The notes under the pieces: model-generated | What the model was told of the DNA's origin: nothing | What the model saw: only the letters and a program-made list of their open reading frames with translations | Database searches by the model: none | Assembly: GCF_016804325.1 (NCBI RefSeq) | Contig: NZ_CP043627.1 | Location: 2,865,001-2,929,000 of the forward strand | Direction of reading: 5' to 3' | Length of the DNA: 64,000 nucleotides | DNA from: Methylobacterium aquaticum | GTDB taxonomy: Bacteria > Pseudomonadota > Alphaproteobacteria > Rhizobiales > Beijerinckiaceae | In this document: positions 33,291 to 43,175 of the stretch, piece after piece | Numbering within the stretch: the first letter of the stretch is position 1 | How the letters are laid out: every line of letters starts with the position of its first letter | Made by a program: the position numbers and the translations under genes

Positions 33291-34790
33291 ATGTTGGTCG
33301 TGGAGACGGTCGCGAAGATCCGCCGCGCGTACTTCGTGCAGCATAAGCCGATCAAGCAGATCTGCCGGGAGCTGAAGCTCTCCCGCAAGGTCGTCAGGAA
33401 GGTGATCCGCTCGGAGGCAACTGCCTTCCGCTACACCCGCAGCGTCCAGCCTGCACCCAAGCTCGGGCCCTGGCGCGACGAGCTCGACCGGATGCTGGCG
33501 GCCAATACGGGGAAGCCGGCGCGGGAGCGGCTGACGCTGACCCGTATCTTCGAGGCGCTGCGGGGGCTCGGCTACGAGGGCGGCTATGATGCCGTCCGCC
33601 GCTACGCCAAGACGTGGAAGCGCCAGCAGGCCAGCGTGACGGCTCCCGCCTTCGTGCCACTCGCCTTCGCCCCGGGTGAGGCCTACCAGTTCGACTGGAG
33701 CCACGAGATCGTGCTGATCGCCGGCGTCACCACGACGGTCAAGGTCGCCCACGTCCGGCTCTGCCACTCGCGCATGCTGTTCGTGCGGGCCTATCCGCGC
33801 GAGAGCCAGGAGATGGTCTTCGACGCCCACGACCGGGCGTTCGCCTTCTTCCGCGGCACCTGCCAGCGGGGCATCTACGACAACATGAAGACCGCGGTCG
33901 AGACGATCTTCGTCGGGCGCGAGCGCGCCTACAACCGCCGCTTCCTGCAGATGTGCTCGCACTACCTCGTCGAGCCCGTGGCCTGCACGCCCGCGTCAGG
34001 CTGGGAGAAGGGGCAGGTCGAGAACCAGGTCGGGCTGGTGCGCGAGCGCCTGTTCACCCCGCGCGTCCGGGTGAGAAGCTACGACGAGCTCAACGCCCTG
34101 CTGCTCGACGGGGTCGTCGCCTACGCCAAGGCCCACCCGCATCCCGAGCAGCGCGAACTGACGATCTGGCAGGCCTTCGAAGCCGAACGGGGAGCCCTGG
34201 TCCCCTACGCCGGACGCTTCGACGGCTTCCACGCCGTCCCGGCGGCCGTGTCCTCGACCTGCCTGGTGCGCTTCGACAACAACAAGTACTCGGTCATGGC
34301 CTCGGCCATCGGTCGCCCGGTCGAGGTGCGCGCCTATGCCGAGCGCATCGAGATCCGCCAGGACGGACGCGTCGTCGCCGAGCACCCGCGGGCCTTCGGA
34401 CGCGGCCAGACGGTGTTCGACCCCTGGCACTACGTCCCCGTGCTCGCCCGCAAGCCCGGCGCGCTGCGCAACGGCGCACCGTTCAAGGACTGGGTCCTGC
34501 CCGCCGCCCTCGAACGGATCCGCCGCAAGCTCGCCGGCAGCGCCGACGGCGACCGCCAGATGGTCGAGATCCTCACCGCCGTGCTCGGCGACGGCCTCTC
34601 CGCGGTCGAAGCGGCCAGCGCCGAGGCACTGCGCGAGGGCGTGCACTCGGCCGACGTGGTGCTCAACATCCTGGCCCGCCAGCGGGAGCCGCCCGCGCCC
34701 GTCTCGCTGCTGACGCCCGAGAGCCTGCGGCTGCGCCACGAGCCGGTCGCCGACTGTGCCCGCTACGACAGCCTGAGGAGAGCCCCATGA
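33291..34790 (+). CDS. istA: IS21-family transposase IstA
   Basis: The 499-residue transposase has an N-terminal helix-turn-helix ([20 protein letters not shown]). A DDE core follows: Asp135 in YQFDWSHEI, Asp197 in [10 protein letters not shown] and Glu244 in KGQVENQVG. The C-terminal domain contains [10 protein letters not shown]. It cuts and joins IS21 ends with help from IstB. The ATGA overlap at 34787-34790 couples istA and istB. The gene is full length with no disruption, so the element may still be active. Confidence 0.92.
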   Translation: MLVVETVAKIRRAYFVQHKPIKQICRELKLSRKVVRKVIRSEATAFRYTRSVQPAPKLGPWRDELDRMLAANTGKPARERLTLTRIFEALRGLGYEGGYDAVRRYAKTWKRQQASVTAPAFVPLAFAPGEAYQFDWSHEIVLIAGVTTTVKVAHVRLCHSRMLFVRAYPRESQEMVFDAHDRAFAFFRGTCQRGIYDNMKTAVETIFVGRERAYNRRFLQMCSHYLVEPVACTPASGWEKGQVENQVGLVRERLFTPRVRVRSYDELNALLLDGVVAYAKAHPHPEQRELTIWQAFEAERGALVPYAGRFDGFHAVPAAVSSTCLVRFDNNKYSVMASAIGRPVEVRAYAERIEIRQDGRVVAEHPRAFGRGQTVFDPWHYVPVLARKPGALRNGAPFKDWVLPAALERIRRKLAGSADGDRQMVEILTAVLGDGLSAVEAASAEALREGVHSADVVLNILARQREPPAPVSLLTPESLRLRHEPVADCARYDSLRRAP

Positions 34791-35521
34791 TGGAACGTCA
34801 GCAGATCCTCGCCACCATGGGCGAGCTGAAGCTGTTCGGGATGAAGGCGGCCTACGACGAGATCATCAAGGTCGCCCTCAAGCGCAGCCACGAACCGCAG
34901 CAGATCGTCGGCGACCTGTTGCAGGCCGAGATCAGCGAGAAGCAGGCGCGCTCGATCCGCTACCAGATGACGATTGCCAAGCTGCCCCTGGCCAAGGACC
35001 TCGCCGAGTTCGCCTTTGCCGGGACGCCGATCAACGAAGGTCTGGTGCGCGACCTCTGCGGCGGCGAGTTCCTGGCCCACCAGCGCAACGTCGTGCTGGT
35101 GGGCGGCACCGGCACGGGCAAGACGCACCTGGCCATCGCGGTCGCCCGGTCGTGCATCCGGGACGGGGCGCGGGCCCGGTTCTACAACGTGGTCGACCTC
35201 GTCAACCGGCTCGAGGCCGAGGCGCGAGCCGGCCGGCAGGGCCGCATCGCCGACCACCTCGCCCGGCCCGACCTGGTGGTGCTGGACGAACTCGGCTACC
35301 TGCCGTTCGCGCAGTCGGGCGGTCAGCTGCTGTTCCACCTGATCAGCCGGCTCTACGAGACCACCTCGATCGTGGTGACGACCAACCTGGCGTTCGGGGA
35401 GTGGCCGAGCGTGTTTGCCGGCGACGCCAAGATGACGACGGCACTGCTCGATCGGCTGACCCACCACTGCGAGATCGTCGAGACCGGCAACGAGAGCTGG
35501 CGCTTCAAGAACCGGGCGTGA
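34787..35521 (+). CDS. istB: IS21-family helper ATPase IstB
   Basis: The 244-residue AAA+ ATPase starts at the ATG at 34787 overlapping the istA stop; a second ATG follows immediately. Walker A is GGTGTGKTH at about 106-114 and Walker B is [12 protein letters not shown]. The IstB/DnaC-like C-terminal part ([25 protein letters not shown]) is intact. IstB remodels target DNA and activates IstA. Length and motifs match functional IS21 helpers. Confidence 0.92.
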   Translation: MMERQQILATMGELKLFGMKAAYDEIIKVALKRSHEPQQIVGDLLQAEISEKQARSIRYQMTIAKLPLAKDLAEFAFAGTPINEGLVRDLCGGEFLAHQRNVVLVGGTGTGKTHLAIAVARSCIRDGARARFYNVVDLVNRLEAEARAGRQGRIADHLARPDLVVLDELGYLPFAQSGGQLLFHLISRLYETTSIVVTTNLAFGEWPSVFAGDAKMTTALLDRLTHHCEIVETGNESWRFKNRA

Positions 35522-35676
35522 GGGCGGCCTGTGCGCGGCTCATCCTGGCCCCCTGCTCAGCCCGGCTGCGCCACCCCGACCCGCTTCGCCGGGCTGAGCA
35601 GGGGCGTCGCGCATGCTCAACAAGGGGGCCCGATTGGACGCCGATCAGGGGTCCCGTTCCGATGCCGTTTGACACA

Positions 35677-36120
35677 CCCCGCGCGGATCGCGGCACGCAG
35701 CCGCGCCATGTCGAGGCCATCGACGGACGTGGCGCGGGCCGGAGCAGCGCCGACGCCCGGGTCGGCAACAAACGGGCGCAGATGGTCGGGAACGACGGTG
35801 GCGATCTTGGCAAGCAGATCGCGCGCCGCGTTCGCCAGCCCTGAATCGCCGCGATCTGCGACCCACTGCGCGCCCAGCACCGCCGCCTCCAACTCGTCAG
35901 TGCTGAGCATCAACGGCGGCATGTCGTAGTCGCGGTCGAGGATGTAGCCGATCCCTGCTTCACCCCGGATCGGCACGCGCTGCGCGATCAGGTCCGCCAC
36001 GTCGCGGTAGACCGTGCGGACCGTCACTTCGAGTTCGGCCGCCAGCATCGAGGCTGTGATCGGTCGCGCCGAGCGGCGCAGGATCTGGATGATCTGGAAC
36101 AGGCGATCGGCGCGACGCAT
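35677..36120 (-). pseudogene. YafY/DeoR-type HTH regulator truncated by the IS element
   Basis: The gene starts at the ATG at 36118-36120 (MRRADRLFQIIQILRRSARP) and has the winged helix LAAELEVTVRTVYRDVADLI and the GIGYILDRDYDMPPLMLSTD linker of YafY-type regulators. The WYL ligand-sensing domain and C-terminus are absent: at about 35676 the frame enters the IS21 end and stops at 35617 after unrelated residues. It lies divergent to a VOC-family gene, which it may once have regulated. Confidence 0.85.
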
Positions 36121-36211
36121 CGGCTCATCCCTGCTGACAGGACGGTGTCAGCAGGGTTCGGTTACGCCCATGCTCCGCGGCGTCAATGCCGCGGCCGTTC
36201 CGGAGGACAGC

Positions 36212-36619
36212 GTGCATCTCGCCTCGACCCGCATCATCACCGCTGACGTTGATCGTCTCGTCGCGTTCTACGAGGCGGTGACGGGGCTCCCCGCTACCCG
36301 CTACACGCCTGACTTCGCCGAGTTGCGCACGACGGGCGCGACGCTGGCGGTCGGCAGCACGCGCACCCTGGCCCTGTTCGGCCGTGACGCCGTTGCCCAG
36401 GCGGCGGCCAACCGCAGCGCGATCATCGAGTTCCGGGTCGGTGATGTAGACGCGGAATACGCACGGCTCGTGCCCGACCTTGGTTCGGCGCTGGTGCAGC
36501 CGCCGACGACGATGCCATGGGGCAACCGCTCGCTGCTGCTGCGCGACCCGGACGGCACGCTCGTCAATCTGTTTGCCCCGGTGACGGCGGAAGCCAAGCA
36601 GGGCCTCGACCAACCATAA
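36212..36619 (+). CDS. VOC (glyoxalase/bleomycin-resistance fold) protein
   Basis: I place the start at the GTG at 36212, which has GGAGGA at ideal spacing; an in-frame ATG lies at 36170. The 135-residue product has two beta-alpha-beta-beta-beta modules (TADVDRLVAFYEAVTGLPAT, LLLRDPDGTLVNLFAPV). Family members are metal-dependent dioxygenases, glyoxalases or antibiotic-binding proteins, and the substrate cannot be told here. It is divergent from the truncated YafY-type regulator, a common arrangement in which the regulator controls the VOC gene. Confidence 0.8.
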   Translation: MHLASTRIITADVDRLVAFYEAVTGLPATRYTPDFAELRTTGATLAVGSTRTLALFGRDAVAQAAANRSAIIEFRVGDVDAEYARLVPDLGSALVQPPTTMPWGNRSLLLRDPDGTLVNLFAPVTAEAKQGLDQP

Positions 36620-36681
36620 CCTTTGTTGGGATTCGATCGTCCGCGTCCTACGGGTCGGAAGCGGACACCTGCCCGGCGGAA

Positions 36682-37155
36682 TTAGTGATCCTTGGCGGTA
36701 GCTGGCGGCTGCATGAACTCGATCGTCGCGCCGTCAGGACCAACAGCGTAGATCACCCGCGTTCCAGCCCGCGCACCGCTCGCGATCGGCTGCGGCGTGC
36801 CTTGCGCCTTCCAGCCGTAGGCGGAAATCCGCATCAGGAGCGCGTCGATGTCATCGACCACAAGGGCCAGATGCGCGAAGCCTGGGTCGAACGGCTTGGC
36901 TGGTACGCTGGGTCGGTCCGGACCCTGATACTCCAGGAGTTCGATCGTCTGATCCGCCAGCGAAACGATCGCTAGGCGCACCTTCGCCCCATGCGCTCCG
37001 GTTACCTGACCGAGGAACTCGCCCCCCATCTCGCCCGTCCGCACGAGGCGTGCGCCGAGCCCATCGACCCAGAACCGAAGTGCCTCGTCGAGGGAGCCGA
37101 CCGCGAAGCCGACATGATCGGCGCGCTGTACATGGATGCTCGTGTGTTCCGTCAT
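36682..37155 (-). CDS. VOC-family protein
   Basis: The ATG at 37153-37155 (MTEHTSIHVQRADHVGFAVG) is chosen over an upstream start that adds 13 residues. The 157-residue product has a two-module VOC fold (LDEALRFWVDGLGARLVRTG, GFAHLALVVDDIDALLMRIS, GPDGATIEFMQPP). His and Glu residues in HVGF, HLAL and IEFMQ could bind a divalent metal. It is convergent with the neighbouring VOC gene but only distantly similar. Function unknown. Confidence 0.8.
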   Translation of the reverse strand: MTEHTSIHVQRADHVGFAVGSLDEALRFWVDGLGARLVRTGEMGGEFLGQVTGAHGAKVRLAIVSLADQTIELLEYQGPDRPSVPAKPFDPGFAHLALVVDDIDALLMRISAYGWKAQGTPQPIASGARAGTRVIYAVGPDGATIEFMQPPATAKDH

Positions 37156-37380
37156 GCAGGACGTTCTACCGGCAAAGGGACCGCTCGTCTGCAATAGGTC
37201 GGAAGCGGCTGCTGACTCGCCCGAACGGTAGGAGCGGCCCGCCGCCGATCTCTAAACGGCGAGCCCCTCTGCCTACCAGCCGCTGGCGTTCCGCAGCACC
37301 TGCTCTCCCTCGCCTCGACGCCGCTGCTAATGTTCTATAAGGCGCGCGACCCGGGCTAGGACCATCGCTTCGCGAATACC
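37156..37380. other. Intergenic DNA without a recognised feature
   Basis: About 225 bases upstream of the VOC gene. No conserved open frame, hairpin or repeat stands out. Confidence 0.4.
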
Positions 37381-37503
37381 CTATCGGGCTCGGCAGTCAG
37401 TCAATTCACCCTCAAGCTCGCGGATGTGATGACGGGCGTGGGCGAAATTGGCTTCGATCGTGGTGATGTGGTCGACCACAGCGGTGACCACCTCGCCAAT
37501 CAC
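37381..37503 (-). CDS. Short ORF coupled to the repeat-containing gene
   Basis: A GTG at 37501-37503 overlaps the TGA of the upstream gene (GTGA). The frame encodes 40 residues (VIGEVVTAVVDHITTIEANF, then AHARHHIRELEGELTDCRAR) and ends at a TAG at 37381-37383. The peptide is a clean amphipathic helix with heptad-like spacing, unlike random out-of-frame sequence. It could be a small partner of the upstream protein. Coding status is uncertain because of its size. Confidence 0.4.
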   Translation of the reverse strand: MIGEVVTAVVDHITTIEANFAHARHHIRELEGELTDCRAR

Positions 37504-38093
37504 TGGACGCCTCCCCAGACCATCTTAAAACAAATCGCATGATCAGGGTCCGCGAAACCGATAAAGCGGGTCTTCGGGAATTGCGACCATCCAGGCGCGT
37601 TCTCATCGAGCCACTCACGCACGTCTTCGAGAAGGATGGGATGGTAGCACATCTGCCAAATCCGATATTGGGCGGCGCGACGCAGTCGATGCGTCACCGG
37701 GTACTCCGCCCGGAAATGGGCCAGCTTCTTGGTCCGATCCTCACGATCTTCGCGCGCCGTCGCGTCCTGACGCGAGCGCCATTGTTCCCGGTAGAGCATC
37801 ATGGACGCAGCCACCTCAAACCACGCCGTATGGTGGGGTTTGGCGAAGCCGATGTAGCTCCCGCCCACGGAGGTATAAAGCAAGCCCCACCCAGGACAGT
37901 GCTCATCAAGCCAGTCTCTGGCGCATGGCATGATCTTGAACGGGGGAATGACCCAGTTTGCACTGACCGAGCAATAATGTTCGGCATTAAGCCGCTGGGA
38001 GCGCGGGTAATTCTTCCTGAAGGCAGCGGCCTTGATAGCAGCGCACTGCCTCTCAGTGCGGGACGAGCCCTTCGGGATGCGGGGAGCCATCAT
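37500..38093 (-). CDS. Unknown protein with a duplicated WLDE-PGW module
   Basis: The ATG at 38091-38093 has GAGG eight bases upstream; longer starts are possible. The 197-residue product has two related halves. One is YCSVSANWVIPPFKIMPCAR, DWLDEHCPGW, YIGFAKPHHTAWF; the other is YRIWQMCYHPILLEDVR, EWLDENAPGW, FIGFADPDHAICF. A basic helical linker joins them. The tandem arrangement suggests internal duplication of a unit of about 90 residues. I do not recognise the family. GC is a little lower than the chromosome. Confidence 0.6.
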   Translation of the reverse strand: MMAPRIPKGSSRTERQCAAIKAAAFRKNYPRSQRLNAEHYCSVSANWVIPPFKIMPCARDWLDEHCPGWGLLYTSVGGSYIGFAKPHHTAWFEVAASMMLYREQWRSRQDATAREDREDRTKKLAHFRAEYPVTHRLRRAAQYRIWQMCYHPILLEDVREWLDENAPGWSQFPKTRFIGFADPDHAICFKMVWGGVQ

Positions 38094-38150
38094 CGCGATG
38101 CCTCGGGAAGATTCAGCCATTCGCTCGACGTCGAACAGGCATTCACGCAA

Positions 38151-39503
38151 TCATTGTAGTAACACATACTGAAAAATGGTCCGTGTAGGTGACCATCTCT
38201 TTTTAGCAGGCCGCTACAGCGAATCGAAAACTTAAATTGCTTGATGGAGGTTTGTTTTAATTTGACATTAAGAAAAAATTGCGTTGCTCATGGCGTGCAT
38301 GGCTGCAATAATAAATAAATTGTCACAACGAATATTTTCGTTTATTGTCGTTCAAGATACTGCTCAGGGTGATCGCAAGATCCTGATGGCTGACCCGGCC
38401 AAAACACTATCCCGGAGATTGAGGTGCTTGGACGCGTGAAGGCGTCGGCCGTAGACGGGACGGATGAGGTGAGAGCAACCGATCGGGCGGACGGTCCCTT
38501 GAAGTAGGGCAACGGCACGGCTCCCGGACCGACAGCGATCGGTGAAAGGCACGTAAATGATGATCCAGGCCGTTGTAGAATTTCGGCTGGATCACGTGGA
38601 GGTCGAGTTCGTCAATTCGCTCGATCCCACGAATGCCCCGAAAGGGGCGACCGTCATGGCATTCAAGCACCAGCATTGGGCAAGACCCGGTTGAGAAAGG
38701 GCTCCGACACTTCGTCGTCGAGCACTCACCCGGACCATCCCGACCAAGCACTTTACGAGGGTGCGCCAGAGATAGGGCTGCAATGCAGGTACAGGGTGAC
38801 CGCCTGCCTCGGAGAGATCCGAGTAAGTAGCTGATTGACCGTTTCCGACTCAGTGCGAACGAAATTACATCTCCTCTTCCACAGCGCTTATTCGTTGAGC
38901 GTTGTGGAGGGGGAGAAAAGCGTAGGATCTAGTGCGAGACGAAGGAGATCGATCCAGAAGTTCTTCGAGAGCGGGTTGGAGGCGAAGTAGTTCCCCTCCC
39001 ATGCGCGCCTGAAGTCCTCGGCGGAGGCGCGTAAGCGCAGTAGCCGAGGGCGAGGACGCCCGGTGAGGTCGAAGCCGAAGGCGTAGATCTCGCCGCAACG
39101 AGTTTTAGGAACAAAAACTTGAATTCGACGAACTCGTGCGATAGTTATTCCGACATCGGACCCGTAGAAAACAACACCGATTTTCTGCTAAGTACAACGA
39201 GTGCATGGAGGTGAGCAGGACTTCTGGCTTTCCATGAAGGCACATGGGAAGAACTCGTCGAGTTGGTAGCCCGGCAAAGCCTTTTTGGGTGCCGGAACGG
39301 CGGTCGTGCAACTGGAACAGCAGCGCTCAACCCCCTCAGTCGTACTCGCGCTCGGGTTCGGAGCCGCACACGGCTCATGATTACCTGCGCCCGTACAATC
39401 TCCCCCGGTGCTATCGAGCACGACCGCTGTGTCGCGGCCAGGGCACGGCTAACGGGATTGTTGGCCATCGCGTTGACGCCGAACACAATCCTCGCCAAGG
39501 GTT
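38151..39503. other. Decayed accessory region without an intact gene
   Basis: A stretch of 1.35 kb, AT-rich at 38150-38370, with no intact gene. A minus-strand fragment (38888-39095) is clearly protein-coding in character. A second possible fragment around 38400-38690 (LDLHVIQPKFYNGLDHHLRA) has no clear start, stop or family. The area looks like accumulated remnants ahead of the cobalamin riboswitch. Confidence 0.5.
38888..39095 (-). pseudogene. C-terminal gene fragment of unknown family
   Basis: The minus strand reads GEIYAFGFDLTGRPRPRLLR, then LRASAEDFRRAWEGNYFASN, then a helical stretch ending TTLNE and a TAA at 38888-38890. The residue pattern is that of a real folded protein, but no start codon or upstream continuation is present; beyond 39095 the bases change character. 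I interpret it as the tail of a gene whose front was lost. Confidence 0.45.
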
Positions 39504-39682
39504 GTTTTGACGGTTCCCCTCGGGGATCAAAAGGGAACGCGGTGAGGCGCGCGAGCGCCAAGACCCCGGCTGCCCCCGCAACTGTGAACGGTGAGTCTTC
39601 CGCCACCAAGTCACTGGATGGAACCCATCCGGGAAGACGGCATGAAGGCAGCGACCCGTGAGCCAGGAGACCTGCCGTCAGT
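39504..39682 (+). ncRNA. Cobalamin riboswitch
   Basis: The core elements are present in order: a GGGAACGCGGTGAGG paired region, the GCTGCCCCCGCAACTGT conserved segment, the GGATGG...CCGGGAAG stem and the terminal GAGCCAGGAGACCTGCC (B12 box). It lies about 120 bases before the GTG of a TonB receptor. Binding of adenosylcobalamin should repress the receptor and the cobalt permease behind it. Confidence 0.93.
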
Positions 39683-39800
39683 CGTGGTCACGCGCGAAGC
39701 GCGTCGGGCGGGGTGTCCTGGCGGGTGTCGATACGGGTCATCGGGATCCGGGCGGCCTTGTTCGCGGTGACGTGCCACTGCCGTTACCCAGGTCCCGCCC

Positions 39801-41930
39801 GTGCCTACTTCCCGCCTGTCGATAGCTCCATCGGTTTTTACGTGCGCCGCGGCGCTCCTGTTGGCTCCTCCCGCTGTCGCTCAGGAGGCGGCAGGCGAGA
39901 TCCGCCTCGACGAGATCGAAGTCGCTGCGCCGCGGCCCGCGTCGTCCAGCGCTGCCGCCAGCGCCGGGTACGTCGGAGGCATCAGTGGGATCGGCGGCGG
40001 CCTTCGCCCTGTCGATGCTGCCAGCGCCGGGATCATCTCGGGCGCCCAGATCAACAGCCGCCCCGTCACCCGCCCGGGCGAGGTGCTGGAGGAAGTGCCG
40101 GGCCTGATCGTCACCCAGCATTCCGGCGAGGGCAAAGCCAACCAGTTCTTCCTCCGCGGCTTCAACCTCGACCACGGCACCGACATCGCCATCCACGTCG
40201 ACGGCATGCCGGTGAACATGCGCACCCACGCCCACGGCCAGGGCTACGCCGACCTCAACTTCCTGATCCCCGAACTGGTCGGCGCGGTCGAATTCCACAA
40301 GGGACCGTACTTCGTCCGCGACGGCGACTTCGCCTCCGCGGGCTCGGTGCGGATCGACTACCTCGACAAGCTCGACCGGAACCTCGCCCTCACTACCCTC
40401 GGCAGCTTCGGCTTCAAGCGCGGGCTCTCGTCGGCCTCGGTGCCGCTCGGCGCGGGCAACCTCTTGGTGGCGGGCGAGGCGCAGACCTACGACGGGCCGT
40501 GGGTCGTGCCCGACGCCCTGCGCAAGCTCAACGGCGTCGCCCGCTACAGCCAGGGCACCGCGACGGACGGCTTCGCCGTCACCGGCATGGCGTATTGGGC
40601 CAAGTGGAACGCCACGAACCAGATCCCGGAGCGGGCGGTGGCGGAGGGGTTCATCGGCCGCTACGGCACCCTCGACCCGACCGATGGCGGCGACACCGGG
40701 CGCTTCTCGCTCTCCGGACGCTGGAGCCAGTCGGACGCGGGCGGCATCACGCGGGCCTCGGCCTACGTGATCCGCTACCAGATGAACCTCTGGAACAACT
40801 TCACCTACTTCCTCAACGACCCCATCAACGGCGACCAGTTCCGCCAGCGCGACGCCCGGGTGCTCGGTGGCGGCGAGATCAGCCGCGTCTTCCAGGGCGA
40901 CCTGTTCGGGTTGCCGATGGAGAACGAGATCGGCGTGCAGACCCGCACCGACGACATCCGGGTCGGCCTGTTCAACACGACGGCGCGGCAGTACCGCTCG
41001 ACCGTGCTCGACGATCGGGTGTTAGAGGCGAGCGCGGCCTTCTACTACGAGAACCGGGTGCGCTGGACCGACTGGCTGCGCACCAGCGTCGGCTTCCGGG
41101 CGGACGGCTACTATGCCGACGTCCGCTCCGACACGCCCGCGAACTCGGGCCGCGCCCGCGACAGCATCGTCAACCCGAAGCTCGGGGCGGTGTTCGGGCC
41201 GTGGGCGGATACCGAGATCTACCTGAACTACGGCGGCGGCTTCCACTCGAACGACGCCCGCGGCATCACCGCGACGGTCGATCCGGCGAGCCCTCTGTTC
41301 AACATCAGCCGCTCGCCCTTCCTGGTGCCCTCGACGGGCTACGAGGTCGGGATCCGCAACCGCTCGATCGCCGGGTTGGAGACCAGCCTCGCCCTGTTCC
41401 GACTCGACTTCGCCTCCGAGAACCTCTTCCAGGGCGACACCGGCACTACCGAGCCGAGCCGCCCGACGCGGCGCTTCGGCATCGAATGGAGCAACCACTA
41501 CGCGATCACGCCCTGGCTGCGGCTGGAGGGCGATCTGACGATCACCAACGCGCGCTTCTCCGACCGCGATCCTGTCGGCCAGCGCGTGCCGGAGGCGCCG
41601 ACCACCATCGCGTCGGCGGGCGTCACCTTCGGCGAAGGCCAGGGCTGGTTCGGCAGCTTGCGCTTCCGGTACTTCGGCCCCCGGCCGTTGATCGAGGACA
41701 ACTCGGTGCGCTCGAAGCCGACCGCGCTGCTCAACGGTAGGATCGGCTACACCTTCGACAATGGCGTGAGCCTCGCCCTCGACGTGCTCAACCTGACGAA
41801 CGCCAAGGCCGACCAGATCACCTACTACTACGAGTCCCGCCTGCCCGGAGAGGCCGCAGCCGTCGCCGATCGGCACTTTCACCCCGTCGAACCGACTGCG
41901 GTACGCCTGACCCTCGCGGGGCGGTTCTGA
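39801..41930 (+). CDS. TonB-dependent receptor, likely cobalt/nickel or cobalamin uptake
   Basis: The 709-residue receptor has a signal peptide (VFTCAAALLLAPPAVAQ), a plug domain (VTRPGEVLEEVPGLIVTQHS, GKANQFFLRGFNLDHGTDIA) with the His-rich loop THAHGQGYADL, and a 22-strand-type barrel ending in LTLAGRF. The predicted start is the GTG at 39801. A cobalamin riboswitch precedes it and a NiCoT permease gene follows 46 bases later. Together they suggest outer-membrane uptake of cobalt (or its chelate) for B12 synthesis. The substrate is inferred from regulation and context, not from the sequence of the receptor itself. Confidence 0.85.
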   Translation: MPTSRLSIAPSVFTCAAALLLAPPAVAQEAAGEIRLDEIEVAAPRPASSSAAASAGYVGGISGIGGGLRPVDAASAGIISGAQINSRPVTRPGEVLEEVPGLIVTQHSGEGKANQFFLRGFNLDHGTDIAIHVDGMPVNMRTHAHGQGYADLNFLIPELVGAVEFHKGPYFVRDGDFASAGSVRIDYLDKLDRNLALTTLGSFGFKRGLSSASVPLGAGNLLVAGEAQTYDGPWVVPDALRKLNGVARYSQGTATDGFAVTGMAYWAKWNATNQIPERAVAEGFIGRYGTLDPTDGGDTGRFSLSGRWSQSDAGGITRASAYVIRYQMNLWNNFTYFLNDPINGDQFRQRDARVLGGGEISRVFQGDLFGLPMENEIGVQTRTDDIRVGLFNTTARQYRSTVLDDRVLEASAAFYYENRVRWTDWLRTSVGFRADGYYADVRSDTPANSGRARDSIVNPKLGAVFGPWADTEIYLNYGGGFHSNDARGITATVDPASPLFNISRSPFLVPSTGYEVGIRNRSIAGLETSLALFRLDFASENLFQGDTGTTEPSRPTRRFGIEWSNHYAITPWLRLEGDLTITNARFSDRDPVGQRVPEAPTTIASAGVTFGEGQGWFGSLRFRYFGPRPLIEDNSVRSKPTALLNGRIGYTFDNGVSLALDVLNLTNAKADQITYYYESRLPGEAAAVADRHFHPVEPTAVRLTLAGRF

Positions 41931-41976
41931 CGGGCATTCCCTGACTGAGACGAGCCCTACCATCCGGAGCGGACCC

Positions 41977-43023
41977 TTGCTGCCCAATCCCTTCGACGAT
42001 CAGCCTGCCCGTCTGAGGGTAAAGGTCGGGCTCGTCTACGCCGTCCTGATCGCCGCCAACATCGCGGCCTGGGCCGCGGCCTTCACGACCTTCGCCCACC
42101 AGCCCGTCCTGCTCTCGACCGCTTTCCTGGCCTACAGCTTCGGCCTGCGCCACGCCTTCGACGCCGACCACATCGCGGCCATCGACAACGTGGTGCGCAA
42201 GCTCATGCAGGAGGGCAAGAAGCCCCACGCGGTCGGCTTCTTCTTCTCCCTCGGCCACTCGACGATCGTCATCCTGGCCTCGGGCCTGATCGCCGTCACG
42301 GCTGGAGCGATGAAGGACAGCCTCGACCAGTTCCACGGCATTGGCGGCTTGATCGGCACGGCGGTCTCGGCGACCTTCCTGCTCGTCGTCGGCATCGCCA
42401 ACCTGTTTATCCTGCGTGGTGTCTGGACCGCGTTCAGCCGCGTGCGCCGGGGCGGCAAGATCGTGGACGAGGATCTGGATGCGCTTCTTGCCGGGCGCGG
42501 GCTGCTGGCACGCGTGTTCCGCCGGATCTTCGGCGTGGTCTCGCGCTCGTGGCACATGTACCTGATCGGCTTCCTCTTCGGGCTGGGCTTCGACACCGCG
42601 ACCGAGGTCGCCCTGCTCGGCATGTCCGCGACGCAGGCCACGCAGGGCCTGTCGTTCTGGTCAATCCTGATCTTCCCGGCGTTATTCACGGCGGGGATGA
42701 CGCTCATGGACACCACCGACAGCGTACTGATGACCGGCGCCTACGGCTGGGCGCTCGACAACCCGATCCGCAAGCTCTGGTACAACCTGACAATCACAGC
42801 GGCCTCCGCGACGATCGCGCTGTTCATTGGCGGCCTGGAAGCTCTGGGCCTGATTGGCGACAAGCTCGGGCTTGAGGGCGGCGTGTGGCGGGTAGTAGGC
42901 ACGCTCAACGATAACCTCGGCGAGGCAGGCTTCGCCGTCGTCGGCATCTTCGTGGTGGCGTGGATCGCCTCGATCATCGTCTACCGCGCCAAGGGGTACG
43001 ATCGGCTCGAACCCGCTCGTTGA
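41977..43023 (+). CDS. NiCoT-family nickel/cobalt permease
   Basis: The likely start is a TTG at 41977 with GGAG nine bases upstream. The 348-residue membrane protein has the family signature RHAFDADHI at about 58-66, the FFSLGHSTIV motif in the next helix, and LGFDTATEVALLG, with eight hydrophobic segments. NiCoT carriers import Ni2+ or Co2+ at the inner membrane. Behind a cobalamin riboswitch, cobalt is the expected substrate. It forms an operon with the upstream TonB receptor. Confidence 0.9.
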   Translation: MLPNPFDDQPARLRVKVGLVYAVLIAANIAAWAAAFTTFAHQPVLLSTAFLAYSFGLRHAFDADHIAAIDNVVRKLMQEGKKPHAVGFFFSLGHSTIVILASGLIAVTAGAMKDSLDQFHGIGGLIGTAVSATFLLVVGIANLFILRGVWTAFSRVRRGGKIVDEDLDALLAGRGLLARVFRRIFGVVSRSWHMYLIGFLFGLGFDTATEVALLGMSATQATQGLSFWSILIFPALFTAGMTLMDTTDSVLMTGAYGWALDNPIRKLWYNLTITAASATIALFIGGLEALGLIGDKLGLEGGVWRVVGTLNDNLGEAGFAVVGIFVVAWIASIIVYRAKGYDRLEPAR

Positions 43024-43175
43024 GAGCATGGTGTTGGATGGCCGACATCCGCAATGGAGGAAGCGGATCCTTGGCTGCGCCCCCTATGAACGCCAGTAGG
43101 TTCGCTGGTTCAGCCTGGATCGCGGGTAGTGGTCCCAGCTACGACTGGCATCGAGGCTTTCATCTACGGACACGT

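Larger units (their letters stand above)
33176..35676 (+). mobile_element. IS21-family insertion sequence (istA-istB)
   Basis: The element carries the overlapping istA and istB genes and is bounded by TGTG ends: TGTGATTAGGCGTGG at 33176 and, on the minus strand, TGTGTCAAACGGCATCGG ending at 35676. Both ends contain the internal repeat TGATCGGCGTCCAA-CGGG followed by a C-run, as expected for IS21 multiple transposase sites. No target duplication is seen in the flanks (GCCGAT versus CCCCGC), so flanking DNA was probably deleted or recombined after insertion. Boundaries are approximate to a few bases. Confidence 0.85.
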
